NCBI GenBank assembly: GCA_023101725.1
Contig: JALJCO010010304.1
Location: 248,001-312,000 of the forward strand
Length of the DNA stretch: 64,000 nt
DNA from: Atherinomorus stipes
Lineage: Eukaryota; Chordata; Actinopteri; Atheriniformes; Atherinidae
Direction of reading: 5' to 3'
Below the pieces are notes generated by a model. That model was not told the origin of the DNA and ran no database searches. It saw only the letters and a list, made by a program, of their open reading frames with translations. Position 1 is the stretch's first letter. Every line of letters starts with the position of its first letter. Positions 23,358 through 35,465 of this stretch are shown one piece after another. The position numbers and the translations under genes were made by a program.

Positions 23358-26240
23358 GCATTTTTGGCTATATAACACCTAATCTGCATATTTAAATATA
23401 GAATTGAATAAAAAAAATTGCAATACAAAAACAATAATGTCTTAATGTGTGGAATAGACCAGGAAAACTCAATGTGACCGCAGTTATCAATTTCACTCAT
23501 TCACTGGTAGCATCTCACTTAAATCATGAAATTATGCAGAACTTGTGATATAACTGCTGTTGGCAGAAAGTGTGTGGATAATTGAAATCACTGCCACTGG
23601 TGGATAAATGATGAATGTCAAGGCTGAGTTTACATGAAGGACTGAGGACTGAATGAGGCCACTTGAGGAGGAGCATAATTTGTTTCAGTCAATAAAGAAA
23701 AAACATTTCACTTTCCTTTAATGCCTCTTTTCTAAATCTTAAGCCTCATTGCTGTTGTGCATCCCGCAGACACAGCTGTCTGAAAACGTTCATCACCTCC
23801 CCCTGAAAGCCTGAGCAAGAATATCAGGCATCAAACATCAGCTTGACCTAAAGTCAAGTTTATTTGTTCAGCATATTTTATAAACAGGCACAGGAGCATA
23901 TCAGACTCCAGAAGCCCTGAGGAAAATATGTGTGAAAAACATCTGAAAATACAGAGAATGTGAAGATATAGTAAAAAGAAAGTATGGTACCCACACTTTA
24001 AATCTAACAGAATCTTTGGTAGAAAACCTTTTAAAACTAAAGTCGTGTGGCAAATCTGAACTTTTGTGTCAGAGCAACTGAAAGCACATCAGCGGATTCA
24101 GAATTGACTCAGTGTTGTTCAGGAGATGTTGACATGTTGACTCTTCTGCTGGTGTCTAGCGTTGCATGCAGAGATCTCACCAGGCAGATCATTTGAAACT
24201 TGCTATAAGAGAGAGGGGTTGTTTGCCCCCATGCTGGCCATGTAATGAACTGGTGATCTGTTCAAGAAGCATCTGCCTCTCTCCTGAAAGCAGCCGAGTA
24301 GACCCCATCCCACCTGCAATCCTGGTGGGTTAGAAAAGAGATGAATGGACCAAGTGTTGCCCAAAGGAATAAATAAGTCTTTTAGTTAAAGCAAGAGTTG
24401 GTTATCCTGTTTAGAAACACTTTTTGTTATGCTGGGTGAAATGGTCCTTCCATCCTGACAGTAGTCAATACATCATGTATTCAAAAAAGGAAGGAAAAAT
24501 AGTTTTAAAAAGTGTTTTTACCTGTTTTTTACCGCATTCCATCCTATAAAGACATCCTGAGAGGAGAAATGTGTGGATCAGTTCTACCAAACGCACCTCG
24601 GTCCCCGGGTACAGCAAACCATGGCAGCCCCTCCACCAGCCCCTAACCCACACGTTCCAGCAGCAAACACTTCATCAGCGGCTAGTAATGCCCACACCTA
24701 CATTCATCTGTATATATTTTGCGTAGTTTTAACCATAAATAAAATATTGATGTGATTTGTTGTCATATGGAGGCGACCAGCCGCCCACCGTATGAGCTGA
24801 CGTTAGCAACGAACTAAAACGGAGGGATGCGGTAAGGCAAATAAACTCCTAAAGGAGGGATGTGGAAATCCTGTTACACTCATATTCAGCTGAATAGCAC
24901 AAAGACAAGATGTAACACTGATATTTAGAATTATTCTTTGTTTTTCATGCATACCGGTCCTATATGCTTTTTTATTAACGTCTTCATAGCGCTCCATCCT
25001 TTCTAAACCTGATGTTGTAATTAGTTAAAATGAGAGGAAATTATTCTATTTCTATTATTTCTGTTTGAATAGTAGTTTTTAGTGAGAACTGTCGTTGCTC
25101 TTGTATACCATCATTCTGGCAGCAGTGTACGGTGACGCTTCTCAACCAGACAGATGTAAATATCCCTGAATGCAGCTCAACAGGGACGTGGTGATGTTTA
25201 ACGGCTCGTATACAGCAGTCGCTTCTCTATACGGGCCACTTCTGTCTTCATGTGTGTGTTGTTCATTTGCGCATTTCCTCAGTGTAAAGAGACATGGTGG
25301 CTCCCATGGTTTTGGAAGTTTTTCTATAGCGAACGGACTGCTAACTGCAGCTGATAATAAGGATTAAGATAAGGATTAAGTCTTGGAGGTGCTGACGTTT
25401 GCATTATGGACTTTTTGCACAGCAGAAGGAGTTGGAGGTGAGTGGATTAACGTTTTTAGAAACATGGTTGCTCAGCTGTTTACTAGCAAGCTAACAAGCT
25501 ATCCACTCAGTTGTTATCGGTTATCTTCGCCAACCCGTCCCGGTGTGCATGTTCCTGCACTCTGAAGGTGTAGTTTCGGGCGGTGTATTCTTAAAATGTA
25601 GCTTGCTCTAACTATTTTTCCAAGACTATCAACCCTAGCTTCAAAGATTCTCAGATTTTTTTTCCCTCAAACCTGGGGCTTAAATATAAAACTGAGACTT
25701 CAAAGCATTGAAAGTAATTTAAACTTATAGGTAATTATGATAACTCTAACATATTTATAATTTACTATTTACCATGTTAATACAGTCTCAAATAAAAAAA
25801 ACTAACTTATTACACATTGTATTTTGGTATCAGTTTAGTTCCATAATGACTGATATCGTGCATAAAAGACTTGAGTTCATCCGTCCTGCTTTGACGGGAA
25901 AATAGGAAGGGAAGCTGGTGCTGAAAATCAAATGCAGTTAATTGATTAATTTCTTAACTTTTCATTCTACTATAATCAGTTAGAGGAAGTAGATTTCCCA
26001 CCAGTTTCATCCCAACATCACCCCGACGCTAAGAGAAACTGCTGAAAAGCCAGGAGCTACAAGTAAGACTCTCCATGCCAAACTTGGCATGTTAAATGTT
26101 AAAGTTCACAATAATACAGTTGGAGAGGATGGGACAAGTTTGTTTGCTTTCAAGAGTTGCCATCAGAATTTTCAAATGTTATCAGCAAACAGCCAAGTAC
26201 TGGTGAGTTGTAAACATGAGCATTGGTGCTTTGCCTACTA
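23358..26240. other. No gene recognised
   Basis: Nearly 2.9 kb with only 60-65-codon frames. AT-rich, with no RNA gene, no tandem array and no element ends that I can pair. Confidence 0.4.
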
Positions 26241-26999
26241 AGGGTGAATCCCATTTCACCCCTTGGCCCTACCCCTTAGCCCTTCCCCTCCGCTTTGCGC
26301 GTTCATGTGTAGGGGTAGGGGTGTCCCAATACCTGTAGGATGGAGGGGAAGGGCTAAGGGGTAGGGCTATATACCCCTTCAAACGAAGATTTTTCGAGAG
26401 CACACTTCAAACGAAGGGGTATGAAAATCACTGGGACGACGGGTGCTACTGAGTCCAAAAACATCCACAAATGTAAATATTTCTCCATAAATAAAGTTTA
26501 AAAAGTGTGAAAACCATTATATAGTCTAGTTTAATGCTTTTTAAATGTTTAACGGTCATTTTTTTTGCAAAATGCACATGAAAAAAAATCGCGAGTACTA
26601 CATTGACGCTTCAGTTATATAAACGCTACCAGGCTGAAAACCAGCGGTGCTCTGCAGCCCTGATAATCTAGATGATCAATAAGAAATTCGGCAGCCTCGC
26701 TGCTGGTCTTCATGGGATAAAACACAGGCAGGGATGTCATGCAAAAATCGAATTTGCTTGTTAACGTTAATCCACAGCTGTAGACGGCTTGATTTCTCCA
26801 GATTTGCGCCAACAGCTCAGCGCACATCTGCTTACACACAAGCCGGCAGAATCACTGATGACGTATGTGATTCTTGAAGGGGTGTCCCAATTTGAAGGGG
26901 TTGACTTTCACCCCTACCCCTTGTAGCTTCGTTTTAAGTGCAAGGGCCAAGGGGAAGGGGTAAGGGGTAGGGGTAAAAAAGAGAATTGGGATTGGGCCT
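26241..26999. mobile_element. TIR element with C/G-run ends
   Basis: The left end AGGGTGAATCCCATTTCACC pairs with the complement of the right end, AGGCCCAATCCCAATTCTC. Immediately inside, the left arm is CCCCTTGGCCCTACCCCTTA and the right arm is its GGGG counterpart (about 26941-26975). An internal second pair (AGGGGTAGGGGTGTCCCAAT near 26312 and GGGGTGTCCCAATTTGAAGG near 26879) gives a composite structure. No transposase frame. Fish genomes carry MITE families with such CCAATCCCA-type ends, but I cannot place the superfamily. Confidence 0.6.
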
Positions 27000-27153
27000 A
27001 AGCCCTTGTTGGTAATTTGTCCAGTGTTTGTGAACGCCCCGTAGATGTTAACATTAGCAATACGTTAGTAGCTAACAAACACAAGATGATACTAAATGCT
27101 ACAGGCATGCCATGTAACCCTGTTACTTGTAGTATAACACTGTCAATAAGAGG

Positions 27154-28115
27154 GATACCATGACCGTACGAGACTACCATGACCATACTAGACTACCATG
27201 ACCGCACTGGACTACCATGACCGTACTGGACTACCATGACCGTACTGGACTACCATGACCATACTGGACTACCATGACCATACTGGATTACCATGTCCAT
27301 ACTGGACTACCATGACCATACTGGACTACAATGACCATACTAGACTACCATGACCATACTGGACTACCATGACCATACTAGACTACAATGACCATACTAG
27401 ACTACCATGACCGTACTGGACTACCATGACCATCCTGGACTACCATGACCATACTGGATTACCATGTCCATACTAGACTACCATGACCGTACTGGACTAC
27501 CATGACCGTACTGGACTACCATGACCATCCTGGACTACCATGACCATACTGGATTACCATGTCCATACTGGACTACAATGACCATACTAGACTACCATGA
27601 CCATACTGGACTACAATGACCATACTAGACTACAATGACCATACTGAACTACCATGACCATACTGGACTACAATGACCATACTAGACTACAATGACCTAC
27701 TGGATCACCATGTCCATACTAGACTACCATGTCCATACTAGACTACCATGACCGTACTGGACTACCACGGCCGTACTGGACTACCATGACTGTACAGCAA
27801 CACCATGACCAGACTGGAATACAATGACTGTACTGGACTTCCATGACCAAACTGGACTACCATGACCGTAGTGGATTACCATGTCCATAATAGACGACCA
27901 TGTCCGTACTAGACTACAATGACCATACTGGACTACCATGACCATACTGGATTACAATGTCCGTACTAGACTACCATGACCGTACTAGACTACCATGACC
28001 ATACTGGACTACAATGACCATACTGGATTACCATGTCCATACTAGACTACCATGACCATACTAGATGACCATGTCCGTACTAGACTACAATGACCATTCT
28101 GGCCTACCACTACAG
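27154..28115. repeat. 19-bp minisatellite, about 50 units
   Basis: The unit is CTACCATGACCATACTGGA, with frequent variants (CCGTACTGGA, TTACCATGTCC, CTACAATGACC, TACTAGA). The period of 19 is not a multiple of three, so the array is not coding. Blocks of several units recur in the same variant order, for example in 27400-27580, giving a weak higher-order structure. The array ends in degraded units before unique sequence. Confidence 0.95.
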
Positions 28116-28314
28116 TCTGGGGGTGGGATCCTGGTTATTTAGCCAGAGTGACCTGTGTACCACCTGCTTACTCTTTGTTTGATCACGTTTCCATGTCTTT
28201 TGTGCATCTATTTAGTTGAAATATCTCGTCATCCATGGTGTCACCTATCAAGTGTAATTCTCTCTCAGCTAATGGCTTGGTGCCGCCAGTTAGGACGTAT
28301 TGCTGATGTGTAAC

Positions 28315-28341
<27 letters not shown>
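28315..28341. repeat. poly(A) run
   Basis: About 26 A residues in a row, possibly a retroposon tail whose body is not recognised. Confidence 0.8.
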
Positions 28342-28345
<4 letters not shown>

Positions 28346-28388
28346 CATTAAGTTGGACGCAAAAAAATGTACCCCGTTTTTGGCTTAA

Positions 28389-28916
28389 AGGTAGAGTCTC
28401 AAGTTTCCCCCTGAAAATAAACATTAGACTTTTGCAAGTGAAATCCATCTCAAACCGCGCCTTTGGGCCTCTACTCGCGTGCAGTGGTGAGTTTGAATGC
28501 TACTCCCTCTCCCCCTGTCTGTAACTCGCTCTTTCGCTTTGTTATGGTCTGGTTGGGACGTTTCTGGGTGGAGATTTCTGTTTATATCGCCAGCCAATGA
28601 CAGAGCTAAGAGCGTTACGCTGTGTGGGAATAAGCTCATGATTGGAGCAGACACTAGTCTCTCAAACTCTCAGAGGAAAAAAAAGGAAAGAAAACGACAA
28701 ATACACAGAAGAAAAGGTAAGAGCTTTAGACAGTGCATGTTGGAAAACCAGGGTTAATATTGGTTTGGCTTTTACCTGCTTCTGAGCTCTGAAGGAGAGA
28801 CTTGAAGCTGAACAGGCTGAAAAACGAGGCGGCCATTAGCCTGAGAGGGAGGGACGCTCAGTTTGAATACTGTTGTTTGCAAACAGAAACAGTGGGGGGG
28901 ACTTCGGACTCTACCT
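28389..28916. mobile_element. TTAA-flanked MITE
   Basis: Inverted ends are AGGTAGAGTCTCAAG and the complement of CTTCGGACTCTACCT, with a perfect TTAA on both sides (28385-28388 and 28917-28920). The terminal ten bases pair exactly, and the next dozen are C/G runs that also pair. The two overlapping short frames inside have no domain. The length is 528 bp. Confidence 0.75.
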
Positions 28917-29014
28917 TTAAATATGTTTAAAAGTGTGAATGCATTCAAATTTTCAATTATAACTGAATAAACTGGCTATATTTTGTTATCTATTTACCAT
29001 TTCTTTCCTTTTCT

Positions 29015-29179
29015 AGTAGTTCCGTGTTCTCTATTCAGACATCAATAGTGAAAAAAAGTAAGGTTTGATTTTTTTACCTTGACAGTTTCGGCAATCGGCT
29101 GTCGCCTTCATCAGGAGTTGTTCCACTGACCTTACTTTTTTTTCACTATTGATGTCTGAATAGAGAACATGGAACTACT
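29015..29179 (-). repeat. Long inverted repeat enclosing a hammerhead-like core
   Basis: Arms at 29015-29063 and 29130-29179 are near-perfect inverse copies of about 49 bp (for example CTCTATTCAGACATCAATAG against its complement). On the minus strand the loop holds CTGATGA (29108-29114), a GGC...GCC hairpin, then GAAACTGTC (29081-29089). This is the order of the hammerhead ribozyme core, with a two-base-pair stem III. Hammerhead motifs are known in the long terminal repeats of Penelope-like retroelements. Stem I pairs poorly next to the core and stem II has an A opposite C at its base, so catalytic activity is doubtful. Confidence 0.55.
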
Positions 29180-29494
29180 TGAAAGTAGACATAATTAACA
29201 TTTTCGAGCTATTACAAGTTTTTCCTTTTCTCTTTTAATGCTTTTAGTCTTCTTTCTTTGTATTTCTATGAATCCATGTGTGTCCTTAATAACTAAATAA
29301 ATGAAGTTTATGAAGATGATGTTTTATACACTGTCTTGGTGTTAAATTTGTATAAACTCATAAATAATGGATTTCTAAAAAATCAAAAATTGAAAAACAA
29401 AAAAAGGGAACAATTGAAACGGAATTTTAGAAAAAATAAAATGGATTTCAAAGGTCTTTTTATACTTACTTATTTCAATACATGGAACTGGAGT

Positions 29495-29725
29495 CCATTT
29501 CAGCAGTGGGAGGACGGGTATATACTGTATCCTGGACAGGTTGCCAGTCCATCACAGTGAGACAAATATACATTCACACTTACCCCTAAGGTGAATTTAA
29601 AGTGAACAATTAACCTTTGGTCTGTTAGAGGAAGCTGGAGTACCCACAGAGAACCCACACATACTTAGGGAGAACCTGGTAACTTCACACAAAAAGGCCA
29701 GGCTCAATGCTCCCAATAAGAAATC
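29495..29725 (-). repeat. Teleost tail-type repeat, diverged copy
   Basis: It contains TATCCTGGACAGGTTGCCAG, ATTAACCTTTGG, GGAGTACCCACAGAGAACCC and similar words that line up with 37327-37620. The same order and spacing is kept, with many substitutions. I recognise the pattern as very common in fish, probably a LINE-derived 3' segment, but the class is uncertain. Confidence 0.6.
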
Positions 29726-30729
29726 CCACATCTGTAGGCACAAATCCTGAAGTTGCCTCAACTAAATAATTTAATTTCACTGAACATCTGATTTATTATG
29801 TTGTATTACAGTATGTTTAAGCATTGTGTTTATTGTATTTATCATATTACTAGTACGTATATATTTTGATTAGATTTCAAAAACTGAAATATTTTAATAA
29901 TTTGCAGTCAAATGATTCGATCATTTTATAAAGATGAGTCACCTTTCTTTGTTGAATTTAATTACTGATATGCATATATATATAAACTTACAATGGACCT
30001 GGGGTGAGTGAAATAAGCTTAGGCTTCAGCTTATTCCTCTGCTTCTTTCCAATGTTCATGATGTCTGAATAAATTTAAATTGAACTATTTGTGACTTTTA
30101 TGATAATTTACAAGCATTAACTCTGAAATCAAAGTGATTGGGAAAGCTTGACCAGTTTCAAATAGGCCTAAATGAATCTAAAATTGGCATTACGTCAGCA
30201 TGGGGACTTCATTTTGGACACTGCAGACTTCGGGCAAGTTCTTGGTGCATTGGTAATGCGTGGTCACAACTTAGTTTTCTTGTGCCATTGTCTTAGCAAT
30301 CTGTGACCACGATTTAATAATGCTTGGCCGCTGGATAACATCTTGTTAACGTGCATTTGTAATGTGTGGCTGAAAGTTTTTTTTTTTTTTTTTTCTGGCA
30401 GTGTCATTAGAGAAACTACATACAGTAAAATTAGCCAAAAGCTGTTTTTCTAAATCTAAATCGGAATTGCTAGACGGTGTTGCTTGTTTCTGTAACTGCT
30501 CCATGCTAACAACTTTTTTGGGAGGGCTGCACACTCACACTAATGATGTAATACAGTTTGCAATGTTTATGAAATCGCAAACCTTTCCACCCAAATGAAC
30601 GCTTCCTGAAGTATTGAATGACAAATGACATAGTTTAGTCAGTGTTGTTGAGGCTTTTTGATACACGCCGGCTCCTGTTATTGCAAAATGCTTTTGAGAA
30701 GATTAGACGCAAGAGTGTATTATTTTGTC
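29726..30729. other. No gene seen; LINE-like terminus at 30001-30085
   Basis: AT-rich sequence. At 30001-30085 the words ATAAGCTTAGGCTTCAGC and GAATAAATTTAAATTGAAC resemble a fish LINE 3' end on the plus strand, but no coding part precedes it. A T run lies at 30379-30394. Confidence 0.35.
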
Positions 30730-30733
30730 TTAA

Positions 30734-31275
30734 AGACCCACTGTGATGAAAATCATGTTTATGTGTTGTTTATACATTCTTGTGACATATCCATATGTTA
30801 GAGAAAGCTAAACTCAAAATTGAATTTCTAAGTATTTCTGCATTCAGCATCATGAACCAATGGCAGGCCCTAAAAGGCAGACTCAGACAAACTGGGTTTC
30901 TTATTTCAAAAACCCAGTGGCCAATCACAAAGCTTCTACCCTGCTTAGCCCCCTCCACCCATTCAGAACAATGCTTATGGTTTCCTAGATACAGCAATAT
31001 AACAAACCACACATGTAGGTGTTTGTCAATGTCATTAACCTGATCAGAACCCACTTTATCCTCCTTATTTATGACGTTTCTGTCATGATCAAAGGCAGAG
31101 GAGCGCCCAAAAGCAGATGGAAACCTACAACAAACAATTTATCATTGGGTCCTAAAACCAGCTGGCTGGAAGCTAGCAAATGAGCTACTGGAATCCTGGA
31201 AAATGGCACTTGTTTGGGTCTTTAAAACGATATACCATTTCAGTGCTAGTTGGCAGTAATACTTACAGTGTCCCT
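30734..31275. mobile_element. TTAA-flanked MITE
   Basis: Ends are AGACCCACTGTGATG and the complement of CTTACAGTGTCCCT, flanked by TTAA on both sides (30730-30733 and 31276-31279). The ends share CACTGT and the A-purine start. Frames of 94 codons (minus) and 82 codons (plus) overlap each other and have no domain. Confidence 0.6.
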
Positions 31276-31279
31276 TTAA

Positions 31280-32630
31280 GTATCACCGAGACAGAACATG
31301 TAGGTTGTAGTACATACCACATTTCTTTTTCTAATAATATGATTTCCCAGTTTGTCATTCAGAGGAGATGATAGAGGACGGAGGTGAAGCACGGAACCGG
31401 AGACACACATTGTCATTCACTGACTCTCAGCGTGAGCTTGTTCCCATCTACTGTAGCGACAAGATGTCAGCCTGCTCAGAACGGCAGATTATAACCTTCC
31501 CGTATCTCTCCCTGGCACAGGCATCAGCCCAGGTGTGAGTCTGGATGTATTTCCTGCACGTGTGTTTATAAGGATGATTCACCTCAAGTATCTGGTCATC
31601 TAAGGATTGTTCAGCTTGCAGATGGAACGGCAGCTTCTCCTCAGATATAGCCTGTTCTCAGAAGGTGTACACAAATCACACTGAATGTTCTGAGACATTT
31701 TATTTCTAGTTTTGAGGACGACACCCAGCCCGTCATTTAAATATAAAGGCCCATTTATGCTCCACACTAAATAAGCACATGCATGCCATAGAGTCTTTTG
31801 TCAGTTTTATGGGTCTTTTATGAGTATATTTTGTGAAATTTTTAGATGCTGTATCATAAGAGACGGTAACACGTGAAACCATGAGGGCAATCATAGTTGA
31901 CGTGCAACCAGCAAAAGAAACAAAGAATAGAAAGCCACAGTTTAATAGCTGCCCATGTAAGTAATCAAAAGATTCCATGTTGTACAATATAAACATATTC
32001 CATTTGAATTAGCAAAATGCTATACAAATCAAACATCCGTACATAAGGTACATAACAGCCACTATGATTAAGTGGACTGTGATTAAGTGCATTGGGATGC
32101 ATAACATTAACAATCAGCAACTGTAACTCTTAAAGTAAAGACCTAAAATGCATAGCATGCATTTAAACATTCATAGAAAAACAACACAATCACATTAAAT
32201 ACTTGGACTAGTGATATTCAGAGAACAGGCATGAACCAATGCTAACCGCAATATACAAACAAAGGCAGCGGCTAACCATTGGAATCCATTGGGAGCTAGG
32301 CTAACAACAGCGTGACTCACCAATTTTGTCGTTAATGTCAAATACATGGCTCCATTCGTGACACGGCGGCTCCATCAGTTGACTCCTTGCAGCAGCGCTT
32401 CCCTAAGCGTGCCCTCCCGTAGTAGTTCCGGCAGCAAACGACTACCGGATCTTATAACACCTCCTTGGAGTAGCACATGGCTGCAGCCGGAGCCACAACA
32501 AACCACGCCCCCTACAAGCCACGCCCATCATTGGAATGAGTGGAATCTAACCCTAACCTTAACAACCACCCGCCCACATCAGTACAAACCACGCCCAGTT
32601 TCATGACACGCCTCTGGATCTGAGGCTGCA
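31280..32630. other. No gene recognised
   Basis: Short frames only. A CCACGCCC-rich stretch (32505-32600) repeats the word ACCACGCCC or GCCACGCCC four times in 100 bases, with no gene evidence around it. Confidence 0.4.
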
Positions 32631-32631
32631 G

Positions 32632-33069
32632 TTACTTGCCACCTGGCGCTTGGCCAGGTGATAGGGTGACATAACACAACTGCGCAGGCGCTATGAATGA
32701 ACCGGAAGTAAACTGGGGCTCGTCAAAATAAGAGTGGTCTATCGCGGCTTGCCAAAATAAGCGTGGGTTGTCACCCGGGTTACATTTCCGTTTTCTAGCA
32801 CATGATGCAGTATGCAACAAATGCTCGGCTGCATCATCACGCCGTGCCCGGATGGCAAACGTTGCATGGTTTGGTGTCCAATCCTCGGAACGCTGCTGGG
32901 CAGTGATGGCTTGAGAAATGTGCATAATGAATGTTGGCGTGCCATCAAAACAAGTCAGAAATGCAGATTCTAAGGGTTGAAAAGTTGCATTATGAACCTT
33001 TTGGTTTTGATAAAAATGGTTTGAGGGTAACTTTATAATCATTGTTTGTTTTGCTATTGAAATTGACAT
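32632..33069 (-). other. 145-codon open frame, product unknown
   Basis: The frame starts with an ATG at 33069 and reads 145 residues. The middle part (about residues 35-110) has a protein-like composition with mixed charged and aromatic residues, for example ITAQQRSEDWTPNHATFAIR and DNPRLFWQAAIDHSYFDEP, unlike the low-complexity chance frames nearby. I recognise no family. It might be a captured exon or transposon-encoded fragment; a chance frame is still possible. No splice sites or promoter can be assigned. Confidence 0.25.
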
Positions 33070-33299
33070 AAAAACTTAGTAAACTCTGAAATCTACACTG
33101 ACTTCTTGTGAATACATTGCCTAATAAACCATGCCAATGTACAGCACGCATAGAATTATCAAGAAAATTTGACATATCTATTTACCTGGGGAAGCTAACA
33201 AGTTGTCAGGGTGGCACTGGCCACCTCTGAAGTCTGATTGGACACCCTAGGTGCCATTTAAGGTGATTGGCAGGAAAGTTTACCTCACAGTCTAGCTCT

Positions 33300-33612
33300 G
33301 ACACTGCTATGCTGAGGGGAACATATTTAGCTTATATATGTCTGTAGCTGACTTTGGTTATCTATAGGGGTGGGGGGAATGTGTGTAGTTGATTTGAGTT
33401 ATCTTTAGTGGTGAGGGAACGTGTTTAGCTTATAAATGCCTGTAGTTGACTTAAGTTATCTACTGTATAGCGGTGATGGGAACATACAGTATTTAGCTGA
33501 ATATGCCTGTAGTTGACTTTGGTTATCTATAACGGCGAGGGGAAATTGTTTAGCTTATATATGCCTTTAGTTGGCTTTTGGAACATTTGTTAAGCATGTC
33601 ACGGCTCCTTTA
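33300..33612. repeat. Tandem array from the end of a TIR element
   Basis: Five imperfect units of roughly 60 bp repeat the pattern GGGGAACATATTTAGCTTAT, then ATGCCTGTAGTTGACTT, then TTATCTATA. The array runs into TTTTGGAACATTTGTTAAGC and GGCTCCTTTAAAG. A single unit of the same sequence forms the right end of the element at 61961-63349 (GGGAACACATCTAGCTTATA ... AGCTCCTTTAAAG). The array is therefore an expanded subterminal unit of that family. Confidence 0.7.
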
Positions 33613-33716
33613 AAGCCACATAACTGATCTTTGGCAGGTTTTCAAACTGTGGTGCCCCCTAGTGGTGCTAATTGATCAGAAACATCAGATTACAAAGTAG
33701 TAGTGTTGCTTTAAAA
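33609..33716. mobile_element. Possible short MITE
   Basis: TTTAAAGCCACATAACTG at the left and the complement of GTAGTGTTGCTTTAAA at the right pair over TTTAAAGC and ACA, giving an element of about 105 bp abutting the preceding array. Small size makes this tentative. Confidence 0.35.
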
Positions 33717-35138
33717 TGAAAACCCTTTATAACACAAATGCACACAGATGGAAATGCTGGTTTATTTGTTGCTTTTCCATAAGATCATTTCCGCAGAAGT
33801 CCAAGATCAAATTGGTCCGTACCCATCTGAACTTCATTTTCCTCACCAACAACTTACTTATAAAATGTTTCTTCTATAAGAAAACCCTGCTGACTTTCAG
33901 CATCCAGTAATAATATCATTTTCTTTTTTTCCCCCAGTTGTGATTAGACAGTTGTACATGTGTACAGACAGACAGCAAAGACAAGCTGAGAAACAGTTTT
34001 ACCATATTTCCCTCAGGATACAATACAGACAATAAAAGGAACTCAACTTCCGGAGCTGGAAGAAAGTAATTATGGTGCTAGTATTAATCAAACAGCACTG
34101 TGGATGATTGCTGATGTCACCAAGTGTTTGCTGTATGTGTTGATCATTTGGGTATCATAAGAACAGACAGCAACCTACTTTGATAGATAAAAAAAAGAAA
34201 AAGAAATAACAATAAAATCATAACACAAAGAGTTGCAGTTTCTCAGGCGTGCCTGCAATCATGAAATGACCTCTGGGAAAAATTAGCGACAAGGAAACTG
34301 TTTGCTCACATTTGTCATCCCAACTTGAAAGGGACGTGAGCAGGGTGATGGAAAACTATGGTTTTATTACAGAATCAAACACACTTTTTCATGTTTTCTC
34401 TCTATAATAATGCTCTTGTGTCCTTGTTTCCAGAATTTTTGACTGAATTGCAATGTGTTAAAGATTAAGAACTACTTAGAAGTTCAATTAACTCTCCAGC
34501 AGTCCATCAGTGCAACACCAAACCATGGAAAATGTAAAAACTAAATCATGTCAAAGAACAAAATGTGAAAAGCATCATTGGTGATCTTCACCAGTATCAG
34601 AGAAAACAAAAACAATTTATTTCTATGAATCTGAAACGAGTCATTTGCATCTTTGTGTCATCATCTTCTCACCTGAAAGCATTCAAATACATCTTGACCT
34701 CATCACCATCAAACTGCCTCATAGAGATCGTCTCACCATCACTGAATATGAAGAAGTGATAAAAACGATCATGCTGATTCACACACTCGCGCATTTCCTT
34801 TTTGGATTGAATGTTTGCTTTCAGTTCTCATTATAGTCGGTTTGTCAACCTCCTACTGCATAAATTTGATTTACAATTACATACAAATAAGGAAGAAATG
34901 AATAGAGAAAGACTAATAAAATAAAACAAATACAAAAAATGAACAAATGAAGAAAATAATTTGTTGTTTAGTCAAAACATGACACTGCTAACATTATGAC
35001 TGCGTTCACATTTGTTTGCATTTCTTTTTTATTATCACAAAGTATTTCTGTTTCTTATCAAAATAAGCTAGTTAACAAAAGCACTTATTTTTGTTTTTTA
35101 CTGTGGCTGGTTTAACTGTTGCGTGAAAAATATCTGTA
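33717..35138. other. No gene seen
   Basis: AT-rich DNA with only short frames and no repeat copy recognised. Confidence 0.4.
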
Positions 35139-35465
35139 GGCAAGGTAGGTTAATTTATATGGCATATTTCATACACAAAGGTAATTTAATTTGCTTTACA
35201 TAAAAGAACATGCAGAGAAATGCATGCTGCACTAAAACAAATAATCATATCAAGACATAATTAAGACATAAAATGAAGAAATAGATATATCAAACATGAG
35301 CTTAATCGCTGAGAAAAGAAATGTTTTTAACCTGGATTTAAAGGTTTCTTCATTTGTGAAAGTTTCACCTCCACTGGTGGTCTGTTCCACTTGTTTGCTG
35401 CATAACGTCTAAATCTGATTCTCCGTGTTTACTCTGGACTCTGGTCTGGATTAGCTGACCTTAGA
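35139..35465 (-). mobile_element. LINE L2-like 3'-end fragment
   Basis: Read on the minus strand, it ends in the L2-type tail: the plus strand shows AATTTGCTTTACATAAAA, the counterpart of AAAGTGCTTTACATAAAA at 61548. A decayed C-terminus precedes the tail, including ANKWNRPPVEVK, comparable to the 'VWNKLPERLRSAETLSLFKSRL' type ending at 61700. Stops and shifts are frequent. Confidence 0.6.

Noticed and set aside
27154..28115. CRISPR-like array
   Set aside because: Units abut with no spacers and vary gradually; this is a eukaryotic minisatellite.
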